Shown here: positions 18,091 to 27,266 of the stretch, one piece after another
Layout of the letters: each line of letters begins with the position of its first letter
Numbering within the stretch: the stretch's first letter is position 1
Notes under the pieces: generated by a model
Told to the model about the DNA's origin: nothing
The model's database searches: none
The model's input: the letters and a program-made list of their open reading frames with translations, nothing else
DNA from: Curtobacterium sp. MCLR17_007
GTDB lineage: Bacteria > Actinomycetota > Actinomycetes > Actinomycetales > Microbacteriaceae
DNA: 64,000 nucleotides
Reading direction: 5' to 3'
Assembly: GCF_003234655.2 (NCBI RefSeq)
Contig: NZ_CP126271.1
Coordinates: forward strand, 2,294,001 to 2,358,000
Position numbers and translations under genes: made by a program

Positions 18091-20358
18091 CTAGTTCTTG
18101 CCGAGGAACGCCGCGTCGGACTCGTCGAGCCGTCGCGCGAGCGCGTCGCGCAGCTCGTCCTGGTCCTGGAGGCCCGGGTCGCGTTCCAGCAGCCGCTCGG
18201 CCTCAGCACGTGCGTCCATGATCAGGTCGGCGTCGCGGACGACACGCAGGAGGTTGAGCGAGGACCGCCCGCCCGACTGGCGTTCGCCCAGGACGTCGCC
18301 TTCGCGGCGGAGCTCGAGGTCGACCCGGGCGAGCTCGAACCCGTCGTCCGACGCGGCCACGGCGTCGACGCGTTCGCGCGAGGGGGTCTCGGCCTCGGCG
18401 GTGGTGACGAGCAGGCAGACGCCCGCCCACTGTCCGCGGCCGATGCGGCCGCGGAGCTGGTGCAGCTGGGAGACGCCGAACCGGTCGGCGTCGAGGATCG
18501 CCATCATCGAGGCGTTCGGCACGTCGACACCGACCTCGATCACGGTGGTCGCGACCAGGACGTCGACGTCGCCGGCCGCGAACGCCGTCATCACCCGGTC
18601 CTTCTCGTCGCCCGACATCCGGCCGTGCAGGACCTCGATGCGGCGGCCCTGCAGGACCGGCATGGTGCGCATCCGCTCCGCGGTGGCCAGGACGGTCGCC
18701 GGGGCGTGCTTCGGTGCGTCGTCGCCCTCGGTCGGCGGGGCGGGCTCGCCGTCGTCCTCGGCGTGGGCGTCGTCGATGGCGGGACAGACCACGAACGCCT
18801 GACGACCCGTCGCGAGTTCCTCGGCCATGCGGGTCCAGATGCGGGACTCCCACGCGGGGTGCTCGGCGAGTCCGACCGCGTGGGTCTCGACGCCGGCACG
18901 TCCGGACGGCATGCCGGCGATCGTGGAGACGTCGAGGTCGCCGAACACCGTCATCGCCACGGTGCGCGGGATCGGCGTCGCGGTGAGCACCAGCACGTGC
19001 GGTGGCGTCCGGCCCTTCGTCCGCAGGGCTTCACGCTGTTCGACGCCGAACCGGTGCTGTTCGTCGACGACCACCAGGCCGAGCTCGGCGAAGTCGACGC
19101 GGTCGCCGAGCAGCGCGTGCGTGCCGACCACCAGTCGCGACCCCCCTGACGCCGCGGCCAGCAGTGCCCGGCGGCGTTCGTCAGTGGACTGCGAACCGGT
19201 CAGGATCACCGGGCGGAGCTCGGCCGCCAGGTCGGGGCCGAGGAACTTCACGATGGAGCGCAGGTGCTGCGCGGCCAGGACCTCGGTCGGGGCGATGAGG
19301 GCGGACTGCCCCCCGGACTCGGCGACGGTCAGCATCGCGCGGATCGCCACCAGCGTCTTGCCGGAGCCGACCTCGCCCTGGACCAGCCGGTGCATCGGCC
19401 ACGAGCCGGCCATGTCCTGCGCGATCTCCGCGCCCACGGTCTGCTGGTCGTCGGTCAGGGTGAACGGGAGCATGGCGTCGAACCGCTCGAGGATCCCCCC
19501 GGGCGAGGCGGTGCGGGGTGTCGAGGCGGTCGCCCGGGCCGCGATGCGTCGTTGGACCAGGGCGGTCTGCAGGACGAATGCCTCGCGGTAGCGCAGGGCG
19601 TCCTGCGCGCGTTTGAAGTCGGCGACCTTCTCGGGCCGGTGGAGCAGTTCCAGGGCGCGACGGAAGGGCACGAGGTCCAGGCGTGTCCGCACGGAGGACG
19701 GCACGGGGTCGGCGATGTCCGGCAGGGTGTCGAGCACCACCGCCATGGCCTTGGCGATCTGCCACGAGGACAGGGACGCCGTCGCCGGGTAGATCGGGAT
19801 CGGCTGCCGCGAGAACCGGATCGCCTCGTCCGACTCGGGGTCGGCGGTGGCGCGCGGGTCGTCGGCGTCGAACAGCTCGTAGTCGGGATGCGCGAGCTGC
19901 CGAGCGCCGCGGTAGTCACCGACCTTGCCGGCGAAGATGCCGCGGGCGCCCACCACCAGGTCCTTCGTCCGCCAACCCTGGTTGAAGAAGGTCAGCGTCA
20001 GCAGCCCCTTGCCGTCGCCGATCTTGGCTTCGAGGATCGATCCGCGGCGCTGGCGCATGGTGCGTTCGCGCACGTCGACGACCTCGGCCACGATCGTCAC
20101 GGACTCGCCGATCGCGAGCGAGTCGAGCGCTGTCAGGGCCCCGCGCTCGGCGTAGCGGCGGGGTGCGTGCTCGAGGAACTCGCCCACGGTGCGGTGTCCG
20201 AACGCCTTCTCGATCGCCTTGGCCGTTCGCCCGCCGAGGACGTTCGCCAGGCGGGTGTCGAGCGGGGCGGCGCCCCACTCCGTCGCCGCGGGGGCAGCAG
20301 AGCCGGCTGTGCCGTCGGCGGGCGCGCCCGCCGGTGCGGCGGCTCGGGAGGTGACCAC
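18091..20358 (-). CDS. recG: ATP-dependent DNA helicase RecG
   Basis: 755 residues: an N-terminal wedge (OB-fold) domain, then helicase motifs I ([15 protein letters not shown]), Ia ([10 protein letters not shown]), II ([14 protein letters not shown]), III ([14 protein letters not shown]), V ([20 protein letters not shown]) and VI ([12 protein letters not shown]). It remodels stalled forks and Holliday junctions. An acidic insert ([19 protein letters not shown]) occurs before the sixth motif block. The GTG at 20358 is 6 nt after TACCGT (20370-20365) with no ribosome site, so it is probably leaderless. It is divergent from rsmD with 97 bp between the starts. Confidence 0.97.
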   Translation of the reverse strand: MVTSRAAAPAGAPADGTAGSAAPAATEWGAAPLDTRLANVLGGRTAKAIEKAFGHRTVGEFLEHAPRRYAERGALTALDSLAIGESVTIVAEVVDVRERTMRQRRGSILEAKIGDGKGLLTLTFFNQGWRTKDLVVGARGIFAGKVGDYRGARQLAHPDYELFDADDPRATADPESDEAIRFSRQPIPIYPATASLSSWQIAKAMAVVLDTLPDIADPVPSSVRTRLDLVPFRRALELLHRPEKVADFKRAQDALRYREAFVLQTALVQRRIAARATASTPRTASPGGILERFDAMLPFTLTDDQQTVGAEIAQDMAGSWPMHRLVQGEVGSGKTLVAIRAMLTVAESGGQSALIAPTEVLAAQHLRSIVKFLGPDLAAELRPVILTGSQSTDERRRALLAAASGGSRLVVGTHALLGDRVDFAELGLVVVDEQHRFGVEQREALRTKGRTPPHVLVLTATPIPRTVAMTVFGDLDVSTIAGMPSGRAGVETHAVGLAEHPAWESRIWTRMAEELATGRQAFVVCPAIDDAHAEDDGEPAPPTEGDDAPKHAPATVLATAERMRTMPVLQGRRIEVLHGRMSGDEKDRVMTAFAAGDVDVLVATTVIEVGVDVPNASMMAILDADRFGVSQLHQLRGRIGRGQWAGVCLLVTTAEAETPSRERVDAVAASDDGFELARVDLELRREGDVLGERQSGGRSSLNLLRVVRDADLIMDARAEAERLLERDPGLQDQDELRDALARRLDESDAAFLGKN

Positions 20359-20455
20359 AGGGCAACGGTACCCGTCACCGCCGACGCGTCACGAGCCTCC
20401 CGGGCGGCCTGTGGAGAACTCCGGTCGGGGCGCTGACGGCCGCTACGGTTGCTCC

Positions 20456-21019
20456 ATGACCCGCATCATCGCCGGTGGCGCCGGCTCCCTGACGCTCCGG
20501 GTGCCGAAGTCGGGCACCCGCCCGACCAGCGACCGCGTGCGCGAGGCGCTGTTCTCGTCGCTGCAGTCGCGCGGGCTCGTCGACGACACGTCGGTGGCCG
20601 ACCTGTACGCGGGGACGGGTGCGCTCGGGCTGGAAGCGGCCTCGCGCGGGGCGGTCGAGGTCGTCCTGGTCGACCGGGCGCCGGCGGCGGCGACCGCCTG
20701 TCGCGAGAACGCCCGTGCCGTGCAGCAGCGCGTCAAGGGCGTGCGGATCGACGTGTTCGCGCAGCCCGTGCTCGGGTTCCTGCGCGGGACCGTCCGCACG
20801 TTCGACCTCGTGTTCATCGACCCGCCGTACGACGTCGCCGAGACCGAGATCACCGAGGTGCTCGAGACCCTCACACCGAAGCTCACCCCCGACGCCGTGG
20901 TGGTCGTCGAGCGCAGCAAGCGGTCGCCCGAGCCGACGTGGCCTGCCGGTCTCGAACCGTTCAGCAAGCGCAGCTACGGCGAGACCGTGGCGTGGGAAGC
21001 CGTGGTCGCCGCGGGCTGA
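20456..21019 (+). CDS. rsmD: 16S rRNA (guanine-966-N2)-methyltransferase RsmD
   Basis: 187 residues. N-terminal MTRIIAGGAGSLTLRVPKSG with the TRPTSDRVREALFSSL motif, the SAM-binding strand VADLYAGTGALGLEAASRGA and the catalytic DPPY (FIDPPYDV). It methylates G966 of 16S rRNA on the 30S precursor. TACGGT at 20444-20449 lies 6 nt before the ATG, so this gene too is probably leaderless. It is convergent with thiL. Confidence 0.95.
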   Translation: MTRIIAGGAGSLTLRVPKSGTRPTSDRVREALFSSLQSRGLVDDTSVADLYAGTGALGLEAASRGAVEVVLVDRAPAAATACRENARAVQQRVKGVRIDVFAQPVLGFLRGTVRTFDLVFIDPPYDVAETEITEVLETLTPKLTPDAVVVVERSKRSPEPTWPAGLEPFSKRSYGETVAWEAVVAAG

Positions 21020-21068
21020 GCCGCGCCCGTCCGCGAGCCCCGCCCCGCGCGACGACTCCGACGTCGGA

Positions 21069-21250
21069 CGACACCGGCCGTGTCGTTCCGGTGGCCCTCC
21101 GAGTGTCGGAACATGCAGACGCAACCAACGACACCGCACGCGTCGAACACCTCGTGCCGTGTCGGGACATGCGGACGCATCCCATGCATCCGCAAGCAAC
21201 GACACCGCACGCGTCGAACGCCTCGTGCCGTGTCGAAACCTGCGGACGAA
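21069..21250. repeat. repeated hairpins between rsmD and thiL
   Basis: The 246-bp convergent gap has no gene. It holds a short palindrome CGACACggccGTGTCG (21070-21085) and two copies, 71 bp apart, of a unit (about 21127-21176 and 21198-21247). Each unit is an imperfect inverted repeat (CGACACCGCACG against CGTGCCGTGTCG) with a GCGGACG tail. A further dyad, GCGGACGCAT/ATGCATCCGC, links the copies. The best reading is a duplicated bidirectional terminator. Confidence 0.75.
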
Positions 21251-21265
21251 CGCAGCGACACCGCC

Positions 21266-22255
21266 TCAGCCCGCGGCACCGTCCCAGTCCGCGTACGGGT
21301 CCCACCCCGTCGTCGGCACCGGCTCCCCCGCACGCAGGACGTCCGCCGCCCCGCGCGCCACGACGACGCCGAGCCGCCGGAACCCCGCGGGCAGCACGAC
21401 GTCCGCGGGGAAGGTCGCGAGCAGCCCGTGGTCCTCGCCGCCGTGCAGCGCCGCGTCGTCGTCGACCACACCGGCATCGAGGGACAGCGTCACGCCGCTC
21501 GCACGGGCCAGGCGCCCGCCGTCGATCGCCAACCCGTCCGACAGGTCGAGCATCGCCGTCGCGCCCGCCTGGGCAGCAGCGCTCCCGGACCCGATCGGCG
21601 GCACCGGGCGACGCTGCCGCGCGACGTCCGGGTCCTCGTCGAGCCCGTTCGCCCGCACCGCCGTCGCAGACGGAGCGCCTGCACCGTCGACCCCGGACCG
21701 GAACAGCCGCCCCAGCCCCCGCGCCGCCCCGAGCTCCCCCGCGACCGCGAGCACGTCGCCGACGCGTGCTCCCGTCCGGAGCACCGGCGCCCGCCCCTGC
21801 AGATCGCCGAACGCCGTCACGGCGAGGGTGAACGCCGACGACGTCGACAGGTCGCCCCCGACGACGCCGATGCCGGGCGCGAGCGCGTCCACGGCGAGTC
21901 GGAACCCGTCCGCGATGCCCTCGAGCGCCGCCACCGGGGTGTCCTGCGGCGCGGCGATCGCGACGACGAGCCCGGTCGGCACCGCGCCCATCGCCGCGAC
22001 GTCGGACAGGTTCGTCGCAGCGGCCTTCCACCCCACGTCCTCGGGCGAGGACCATGCCCACCGGAAGTCCGGACCGTGCACCATCATGTCCGTCGTTACG
22101 ACGAACCGACCGTCGGGTGCCGCGACCACGGCGCAGTCGTCACCGGGCCCGACCAGCGGACTGCCGGACGGCAGCCGTGCGGTCACGCGTTCCAGCACCG
22201 CGAGCTCCCCGAGCTCCCCCACCGTCGGTCCGGTCCACACGTCCGCTGCGTCCAC
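21266..22255 (-). CDS. thiL: thiamine-monophosphate kinase
   Basis: 329 residues of the PurM/ThiL fold. The N-terminal segment GPGDDCAVV, TTDMMVHGPDFRWAWSSPEDVGWKAAATNLSDVAAMGA (metal and ATP loop) and VVGGDLSTSSAFTLAVTAFG are the family blocks; MLDLSDGLAIDGGRLA and GGEDHGLLATF complete the active site. It makes thiamine diphosphate from the monophosphate. The GTG at 22255 is 6 nt after TACCGT and is not preceded by a ribosome site. It is divergent from the DUF3515 gene with only 24 bp between starts. Confidence 0.95.
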   Translation of the reverse strand: MDAADVWTGPTVGELGELAVLERVTARLPSGSPLVGPGDDCAVVAAPDGRFVVTTDMMVHGPDFRWAWSSPEDVGWKAAATNLSDVAAMGAVPTGLVVAIAAPQDTPVAALEGIADGFRLAVDALAPGIGVVGGDLSTSSAFTLAVTAFGDLQGRAPVLRTGARVGDVLAVAGELGAARGLGRLFRSGVDGAGAPSATAVRANGLDEDPDVARQRRPVPPIGSGSAAAQAGATAMLDLSDGLAIDGGRLARASGVTLSLDAGVVDDDAALHGGEDHGLLATFPADVVLPAGFRRLGVVVARGAADVLRAGEPVPTTGWDPYADWDGAAG

Positions 22256-22279
22256 ACGAGAACGGTAGCCTGGACGTCG
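22256..22279. promoter_or_regulatory. overlapping divergent promoters of thiL and DUF3515 gene
   Basis: The 24-bp gap holds a minus-strand -10 TACCGT (22267-22262) for thiL and a plus-strand -10 TAGCCT (22266-22271) for the lipoprotein gene. The two hexamers share the bases 22266-22267. Starts lie 6 and 8 nt beyond, so both transcripts would be leaderless and the two polymerases could not bind at once. The -35 regions must lie inside the opposite coding region. Confidence 0.6.
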
Positions 22280-22756
22280 ATGTCCACCGCACGCCGCTTC
22301 CTCGCCGCCCTGGGTGTGACGGTCGCCCTGGCCGCGGGGCTGACGGGCTGCACGAACGCCGTCGCGCTGACCGCCGCACCATCCGCGAACGCCGCCGCCT
22401 GCGCCACCGCCCAGGTCCGCCTGCCCGACACCGTGGACTCGAAGTACGCGCTCCGCAACACCAACGCCCAGGCGACGGCTGCGTGGGGCGACCCCTCCGC
22501 GGCGCTCTACCACTGCGGCGTCGCGGTGCCGACGGTCTCCGACCTGCCGTGCTTCACGAAGGGCACGGTCGACTGGATCCGCGATGACGAGGGCAAGCGG
22601 GTCATCTACACGACCTTCGGTCGCGACCCTGCGGTGCAGGTCGTCATCGACTCGACGAAGACGACGGACCAGGTCCTGCAGGACATCGGCACCGCCGTGT
22701 CCTCGCTGCCGAAGGACGGGCACAAGTGCCTCGACCCGTCGGACGTCAACGGCTGA
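22280..22756 (+). CDS. DUF3515 family lipoprotein
   Basis: 158 residues. A lipoprotein signal (basic MSTARR, a hydrophobic core, lipobox LTGC with Cys24) is followed by a domain with ACATAQVRLPDTVDSKYALRN-type sequence, WGDP, and an even number of further cysteines (TACATAQ, YHCGV, LPCF, HKCLD), probably disulfide-bonded outside the membrane. DUF3515 proteins are found only in actinobacteria, usually next to ddl and thiL as here. The function is unknown; the neighbourhood suggests an envelope role. The ATG follows TAGCCT by 8 nt. Confidence 0.88.
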   Translation: MSTARRFLAALGVTVALAAGLTGCTNAVALTAAPSANAAACATAQVRLPDTVDSKYALRNTNAQATAAWGDPSAALYHCGVAVPTVSDLPCFTKGTVDWIRDDEGKRVIYTTFGRDPAVQVVIDSTKTTDQVLQDIGTAVSSLPKDGHKCLDPSDVNG

Positions 22757-22793
22757 CGGCCCGACCACCCAACGGACCGCGCGACCACCCATC

Positions 22794-22836
22794 GGACCAG
22801 AGGCCCCGTGCCGGTCCGGCACCGGGCCTCCAGTCC
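22794..22836. terminator. imperfect palindromic terminator between DUF3515 gene and ddl
   Basis: A variant of the repeated terminator: arms GGACCAGAGGCCCCGTGCCGG and a near complement, with mismatches, between convergent genes. Confidence 0.6.
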
Positions 22837-22849
22837 GGTCGGACGCGCG

Positions 22850-23950
22850 TCAGCGCACCGCGACCCGGCCGAGCTCGATGAGCTCGGTCACGAGCTCCGG
22901 GTAGCTCAGTCCCGTCGCTGCCCAGCAGCGCGGGTACATCGAGAACGGCGTGAAGCCCGGCATCGTGTTGACCTCGTTCACGACGAAGCCGTCATCAGTC
23001 AGGAAGCAGTCGACGCGCGCCAGGCCGGAGCCGCCGATGGCCTCGAACGCGCGGGCACCGATCGAGCGGATCGTGTCGGTCTCGACGTCGGTGAGGGGCG
23101 CGGGACACAGCAGCTGCTCGTCCCCGCCGAGGTACTTGGCGGCGAAGTCGTAGAAGCCGTCCTCGGCGACGACGATCTCACCGGGCAGGCTGGTGCGCGG
23201 GACACCGTCACGGCCCTCGAGCACGGCGACCTCGACCTCGCGGCCGACCACCCGGGGCTCGACGATCACCTTCGAGTCGTGCTCGAACGCCAGGTGCATC
23301 GCCGCTGCCAGCTCGTCCGGCCCGTCGACGCGCGAGACGCCCATGCTCGACCCGGCGCGGGCGGGCTTGACGAACAGCGGCCAGCCGTGGGCGGCGATGG
23401 TCTCGGCGACCCCGAGTTCGTCCGCGAGCCACTCGCGTCGCAGGACGGTGGTCCAGGGCGCGACGCGCAGGCCCGCGTGCTCGAGGACGGCCTTGGCGAC
23501 GTGCTTGTCCATCGCCAGCGCACTGGCGAGCACCCCGTCGCCGGCGTAGGGCAGCCCGGCGGTCTCGAGCATGCCCTGGATCGTGCCGTCCTCGCCGAAG
23601 GGACCGTGCAGGATCGGGAAGACGACGTCGACCGGGACGGTGGTGACCGAGCCGTCGGCGTGCTCGACGGTCAACGCCCGGGCTTCTGCGGCGGTCGGGA
23701 ACCGCACGCGCGTGCCGTTGTCGGGCACGACGGGCAGGTCGTCACCGCGCAGTGCCCACTGCGTCGGGTCGTCGGACTGCAGCGTGAACGCGCCGTCCTT
23801 CGTGATGCCGACCGGCACGATGTCGTACGCGTCGCGGTCGACGGCGTCCATGATGCCGCCGGCGGTCACGCAGCTGATCTCGTGCTCGCTCGACCGACCG
23901 CCGAACAGGACGACGACGACGGTCGTGGGGGCGGGGGCGTTCTGGCTCAT
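22850..23950 (-). CDS. ddl: D-alanine--D-alanine ligase
   Basis: 366 residues of the ATP-grasp ligase family that makes the D-Ala-D-Ala end of peptidoglycan precursors. N-terminal VVVLFGGRSSEHEISCVTAG, then PILHGPFGEDGTIQGMLE, FVKPARAGSSMGVSRV (ATP-grasp loop), PGEIV, and the C-terminal LARVDCFLTDDGFVVNEVNTMPGFTPFSMYP with metal-binding Glu and Asn. The ATG at 23950 has CTGGAG 6-8 nt upstream. A GTG at 23983 overlapping the gpsA stop (GTGA) would add 11 residues and is the alternative. Last gene of the leuC-ddl operon. Confidence 0.96.
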   Translation of the reverse strand: MSQNAPAPTTVVVVLFGGRSSEHEISCVTAGGIMDAVDRDAYDIVPVGITKDGAFTLQSDDPTQWALRGDDLPVVPDNGTRVRFPTAAEARALTVEHADGSVTTVPVDVVFPILHGPFGEDGTIQGMLETAGLPYAGDGVLASALAMDKHVAKAVLEHAGLRVAPWTTVLRREWLADELGVAETIAAHGWPLFVKPARAGSSMGVSRVDGPDELAAAMHLAFEHDSKVIVEPRVVGREVEVAVLEGRDGVPRTSLPGEIVVAEDGFYDFAAKYLGGDEQLLCPAPLTDVETDTIRSIGARAFEAIGGSGLARVDCFLTDDGFVVNEVNTMPGFTPFSMYPRCWAATGLSYPELVTELIELGRVAVR

Positions 23951-23979
23951 GGGCGCTCCAGTCCGGTTGGTCGGACCGG

Positions 23980-25098
23980 TCACTCGCCCTGGGGCTCGTC
24001 GGTCTCGGTGAGGTGCGGCGCGATGTTGCGCGGATCGAGCCTACCGGCGAGGACCTCGGCCACCTGCCCCACGATGGGCATGTCGACACCGTTCGCGGCG
24101 GCGAGCTCGAGGATCGGCGCGACGGACGCCAGCCCCTCGGCGGTCTGGTTCATCTGCCGGACGACCTCGTCGAAGCGGTAGCCCTGCCCGAGCAGCCGGC
24201 CCGCGGTGTTGTTGCGCGAGAGCGGCGACTGGCACGTGGCGATGAGGTCGCCGAGGCCCGCGAGCCCGGACAGGGTCGACGGCTGCGCCCCGAGGGACAC
24301 CGCGAACTCCGTCATCTCGGCCAGGCCGCGCGTGATGATCGACGCCTTGGTGTTCTCGCCGTAGCCGACACCGTCGACGATGCCGATCGCGACGGCGATC
24401 AGGTTCTTCAGCACCCCGCCGAACTCGGTGCCGATGACGTCCGTGTTGATGAACGACCGGAAGTAGGGGTTGGTCGCGACCGCGGCGACCGCGCTGGCGG
24501 TGTCCGCGCTCGACGAGGAGACCACGGCCGCGGTGGGCTGACGCCGGGCGATCTCGAGCGCCAGGTTGGGCCCGCTCGCGACGGCGATCCGGTCCTGCTC
24601 GATGCCGAGCCCCTCGAGCAGGACCTCGCTCATGCGCAGACCCGTGCCCTTCTCGACGCCCTTCATCAGGCTGACGACGGGCACGCCCGCGGGGAGCAGC
24701 TCGCGGATCGCGGCGAGGTTCGACCGCAGCGTCTGGGAGGGGACCGAGACGTAGACCTGCTCGGCACCGTCGAGCACCGCCGCCAGGGACGTCGACGCGG
24801 TCAGCGTGCGGGGCAGGTTGATGCCGGGCAGGTACTCCGAGTTCCGCTTCGTCTCGGTGATCTCGCGGGCGACCTCGGGACGCCGGGCCCACACGACCGT
24901 GGACGCACCGCCCTCGGCGAGCACCTTCGCGAAGGTGGTCCCCCAGCTGCCGGCACCGATCACGGCCACGCGCGGCTTGTCGGTCGACTGCATCACGACG
25001 CGGATGGCCGCGGTGTCGACGGCACCGCGGGCAGCGGCGGTGGGGTCCGGGTGGTCGTCGTGCGGGCGGAGGCCGGGGGCCCCGGTCGAGTCACTCAA
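23980..25098 (-). CDS. gpsA: glycerol-3-phosphate dehydrogenase [NAD(P)+]
   Basis: 372 residues. The Rossmann motif VAVIGAGSWGTTFAKVLAEGG begins at about residue 43. The KGVEKGTGLRMSEVL block, GPNLALEI, KNLIAVAIGIVDG (catalytic Lys) and LAGLGDLIATCQSPLSRN follow. It supplies sn-glycerol-3-phosphate for phospholipids, directly used by acyltransferases such as the neighbouring plsC. The TTG at 25098 overlaps the plsC end by 8 nt and has AAGGAG 10 nt upstream; starting at Met36 (24993) would match the usual family start and is possible. Confidence 0.96.
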   Translation of the reverse strand: MSDSTGAPGLRPHDDHPDPTAAARGAVDTAAIRVVMQSTDKPRVAVIGAGSWGTTFAKVLAEGGASTVVWARRPEVAREITETKRNSEYLPGINLPRTLTASTSLAAVLDGAEQVYVSVPSQTLRSNLAAIRELLPAGVPVVSLMKGVEKGTGLRMSEVLLEGLGIEQDRIAVASGPNLALEIARRQPTAAVVSSSSADTASAVAAVATNPYFRSFINTDVIGTEFGGVLKNLIAVAIGIVDGVGYGENTKASIITRGLAEMTEFAVSLGAQPSTLSGLAGLGDLIATCQSPLSRNNTAGRLLGQGYRFDEVVRQMNQTAEGLASVAPILELAAANGVDMPIVGQVAEVLAGRLDPRNIAPHLTETDEPQGE

Positions 25099-25897
25099 AC
25101 TTGCCGGTCTCCTTCTGGTGGTTCGCGGACGGGTCCCAGCGTTCCGCCGGAGCCGTCTCGCCGCGCAGTTGTTCGACCAGCGCGGTGATCTCGGCCATGA
25201 GCTGCTCGGTGACCTCGCCGAGGACCTGCTGGTCGAGCGGGCGGCCGCGGTACGCGGACAGGTCCATCGGCTCGCCGAACAGGATGTCGACGTGCGCGCG
25301 GCGGAACAGGTTGAGCTTCTTGGAGTACCGCGGCATGATCCGCTGCGTGCCCCAGTGGGCCATCGGGATCAGCGGCACGTCATTCTCGAGCGCGATCCGT
25401 GCCGCCCCGGTCTTGCCGCGCATCGGCCACAGGTCGGGGTCCCGCGTGAGGGTGCCCTCGGGGTAGACGATCACCGCGCCGCCCTGCTCGACCAGGCTCC
25501 GTCCACCGCCGAGCGGGTCGTTCAGCCGGGTCCGGCCGGACCGCTCGACGGGGATCTGTCCCATGCCGGTCATGAGCTTGCCGACGACGGGCACGCGGAA
25601 GATCGAGGCCTTCGCCAGGAACCGCGGGAGCCGCCGACTGACCCACACGGCGGTACCGACCACCAGCGGGTCGATGTTCGTGTAGTGGTTCGGCGCCACG
25701 ACGAACGCACCGTGCTCCGGCAGGCGGTTCGGGCCGTGCCAGCGGTAGGCCGACACCCACCGGAACAGCGGGATGACGAACACGGAGGTGATCCGGAAGG
25801 CGGTGTTCCGCTCGCCGCGCTTCCACCGTCGCCCGGGGTTGGGCAGACCGGTGGTCACGCGGTCGAGCGAGCGCCCGCCGGTGGTGTCGTCCGCCAC
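25091..25897 (-). CDS. plsC: 1-acyl-sn-glycerol-3-phosphate acyltransferase
   Basis: 268 residues with the PlsC/LPLAT blocks: catalytic NHYTNIDPLVVG (HX4D), MGQIPVERSG, VIVYPEGTLTRD and VPLIPMAHWG. It acylates lysophosphatidate to phosphatidate at the inner membrane face. A GTG start at 25897 lies 1 nt after the murA stop. The tail after 245 is charged and not conserved. It sits between murA and gpsA, so membrane-lipid and wall-precursor genes share a transcript here. Confidence 0.94.
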   Translation of the reverse strand: MADDTTGGRSLDRVTTGLPNPGRRWKRGERNTAFRITSVFVIPLFRWVSAYRWHGPNRLPEHGAFVVAPNHYTNIDPLVVGTAVWVSRRLPRFLAKASIFRVPVVGKLMTGMGQIPVERSGRTRLNDPLGGGRSLVEQGGAVIVYPEGTLTRDPDLWPMRGKTGAARIALENDVPLIPMAHWGTQRIMPRYSKKLNLFRRAHVDILFGEPMDLSAYRGRPLDQQVLGEVTEQLMAEITALVEQLRGETAPAERWDPSANHQKETGKFE

Positions 25898-25898
25898 G

Positions 25899-27266
25899 TC
25901 AGCCGGCGAAGTCGAAGTCCGCGCCGAGCTTCCGCAGCTTCGGGATGAAGTGCTCGTACCCGCGGCTGATGATGCCCACGTTCGTGATGTGCGACTCGCC
26001 CTCGGCGGTCAGCGCGGCGATGAGGTGGCTGAAGCCGCCGCGCAGGTCGGGCACGCGGACGTTGGCGCCGTGGAGCTTGGTCGGGCCGGTGACGACCGCG
26101 GCCTGCTCGAACGGACGACGGGCGACGCGGCGGTCGTGCCCGGGCAGCCCCTCCTTGTGCACGACGATGTCGGCACCCATCTCGTTGAGGGCGTCGGTGA
26201 AGCCGAAGCGGTTCTCGTACACGGTCTCGTGCACGACGCTCTGTCCCTCGGCCTGCGTCAGCGCGACGACGAGCGGCTGCTGCCAGTCGGTCATGAAGCC
26301 CGGGTGCACGTCGGTCTCGATGACGACGGGCTTGAGGACGTCGAGCTCGCGGTAGAACCGGATCCCGTCCTCTTGGATGTCGAACCCGCCGCCGACCTTG
26401 CGGAAGACGTTGAGGAACGTCATGAGCTCCTGCTGCTTCGCGCCCTCGACGAAGATGTCGCCGTTGGTCGCGAGCGCGGCGGAGGCCCAGCTCGCGGCCT
26501 CGTTGCGGTCGTTGATCGCCCGGTGGGTGTAGCCGCGCAGCGACTTGACGCCCTCGATGAAGATCGTGCGGCTGGGCTCGACCGTGATGATCGCGCCCAT
26601 CTTCTGCAGGATCGCGATGAGGTCCATGATCTCGGGCTCGATCGCGGCGTTGCGCAGCTCGGTCACGCCGTCGGCCAGGGTCGAGGACAGCAGGACCTGC
26701 TCGGTCGCACCGACGCTCGGGTACGGCAGCTCGATGTTCGCGCCCTTGAGGCCGTTCGGCGCCGTGATGTGGATGCCGGAGATCTGCTTGTCGACCACGG
26801 CCCCCATCGCGCGCAGGGCGTCGAGGTGGAAGTCGATCGGGCGGTCGCCGATGCGGCACCCACCCAGGTCGGGGATGAAGGCCTCGCCGAGCTTGTGCAG
26901 CAGCGGGCCGCAGAACAGGATCGGGATGCGGCTGGACCCGGCGTGCGCGTCGATCTCGGCGAAGTGCGCCGACTCGACGTTCGACGGGTCGAGGATGAGT
27001 TCGCCTCGTGCAGGATCGGTGATGCGCACGCCGTGCACCTCGAGCAGCGCGCGGACGACCTTGACGTCGGAGATGTCCGGCACGTCCTTGAGGATCGACG
27101 GCGTGTCACCCAGGAGCGACGCGACCATCGCCTTCGTCGCGAGGTTCTTCGCGCCACGGACCTCGATGCGTCCGACCAGCGGCTTGCCACCGCGGATGAC
27201 GATCTCGTCCGACTTGAGTCCCACGCGCGCCCCTGCGGCCGCTGCGTCCTGTACGAGAGAGTTCAC
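25899..27266 (-). CDS. murA: UDP-N-acetylglucosamine 1-carboxyvinyltransferase MurA
   Basis: 455 residues. First committed step of peptidoglycan synthesis: transfer of enolpyruvate from PEP to UDP-GlcNAc. The N-terminal GGKPLVGRIEVRGAKNLATKAMVAS (Lys40-Asn41), the catalytic-loop Cys137 in DLGGCRIGDRPID, DVHPGFMTDWQQPLV and DLRGGFSHLIAAL are intact. The presence of Cys137 means the fosfomycin-reactive residue is retained. The GTG start shares one base with the leuD TAG stop. It is a fold relative of the EPSP synthase-like domain at 2200-3528 but belongs to the authentic MurA branch. Confidence 0.97.
   Translation of the reverse strand: MNSLVQDAAAAGARVGLKSDEIVIRGGKPLVGRIEVRGAKNLATKAMVASLLGDTPSILKDVPDISDVKVVRALLEVHGVRITDPARGELILDPSNVESAHFAEIDAHAGSSRIPILFCGPLLHKLGEAFIPDLGGCRIGDRPIDFHLDALRAMGAVVDKQISGIHITAPNGLKGANIELPYPSVGATEQVLLSSTLADGVTELRNAAIEPEIMDLIAILQKMGAIITVEPSRTIFIEGVKSLRGYTHRAINDRNEAASWASAALATNGDIFVEGAKQQELMTFLNVFRKVGGGFDIQEDGIRFYRELDVLKPVVIETDVHPGFMTDWQQPLVVALTQAEGQSVVHETVYENRFGFTDALNEMGADIVVHKEGLPGHDRRVARRPFEQAAVVTGPTKLHGANVRVPDLRGGFSHLIAALTAEGESHITNVGIISRGYEHFIPKLRKLGADFDFAG

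Noticed and set aside
20618..22268. Plus-strand frame running through rsmD into the thiL region
   Set aside because: It is the out-of-frame reading of rsmD and the complement of thiL, Ser/Arg/Pro-rich without domains.
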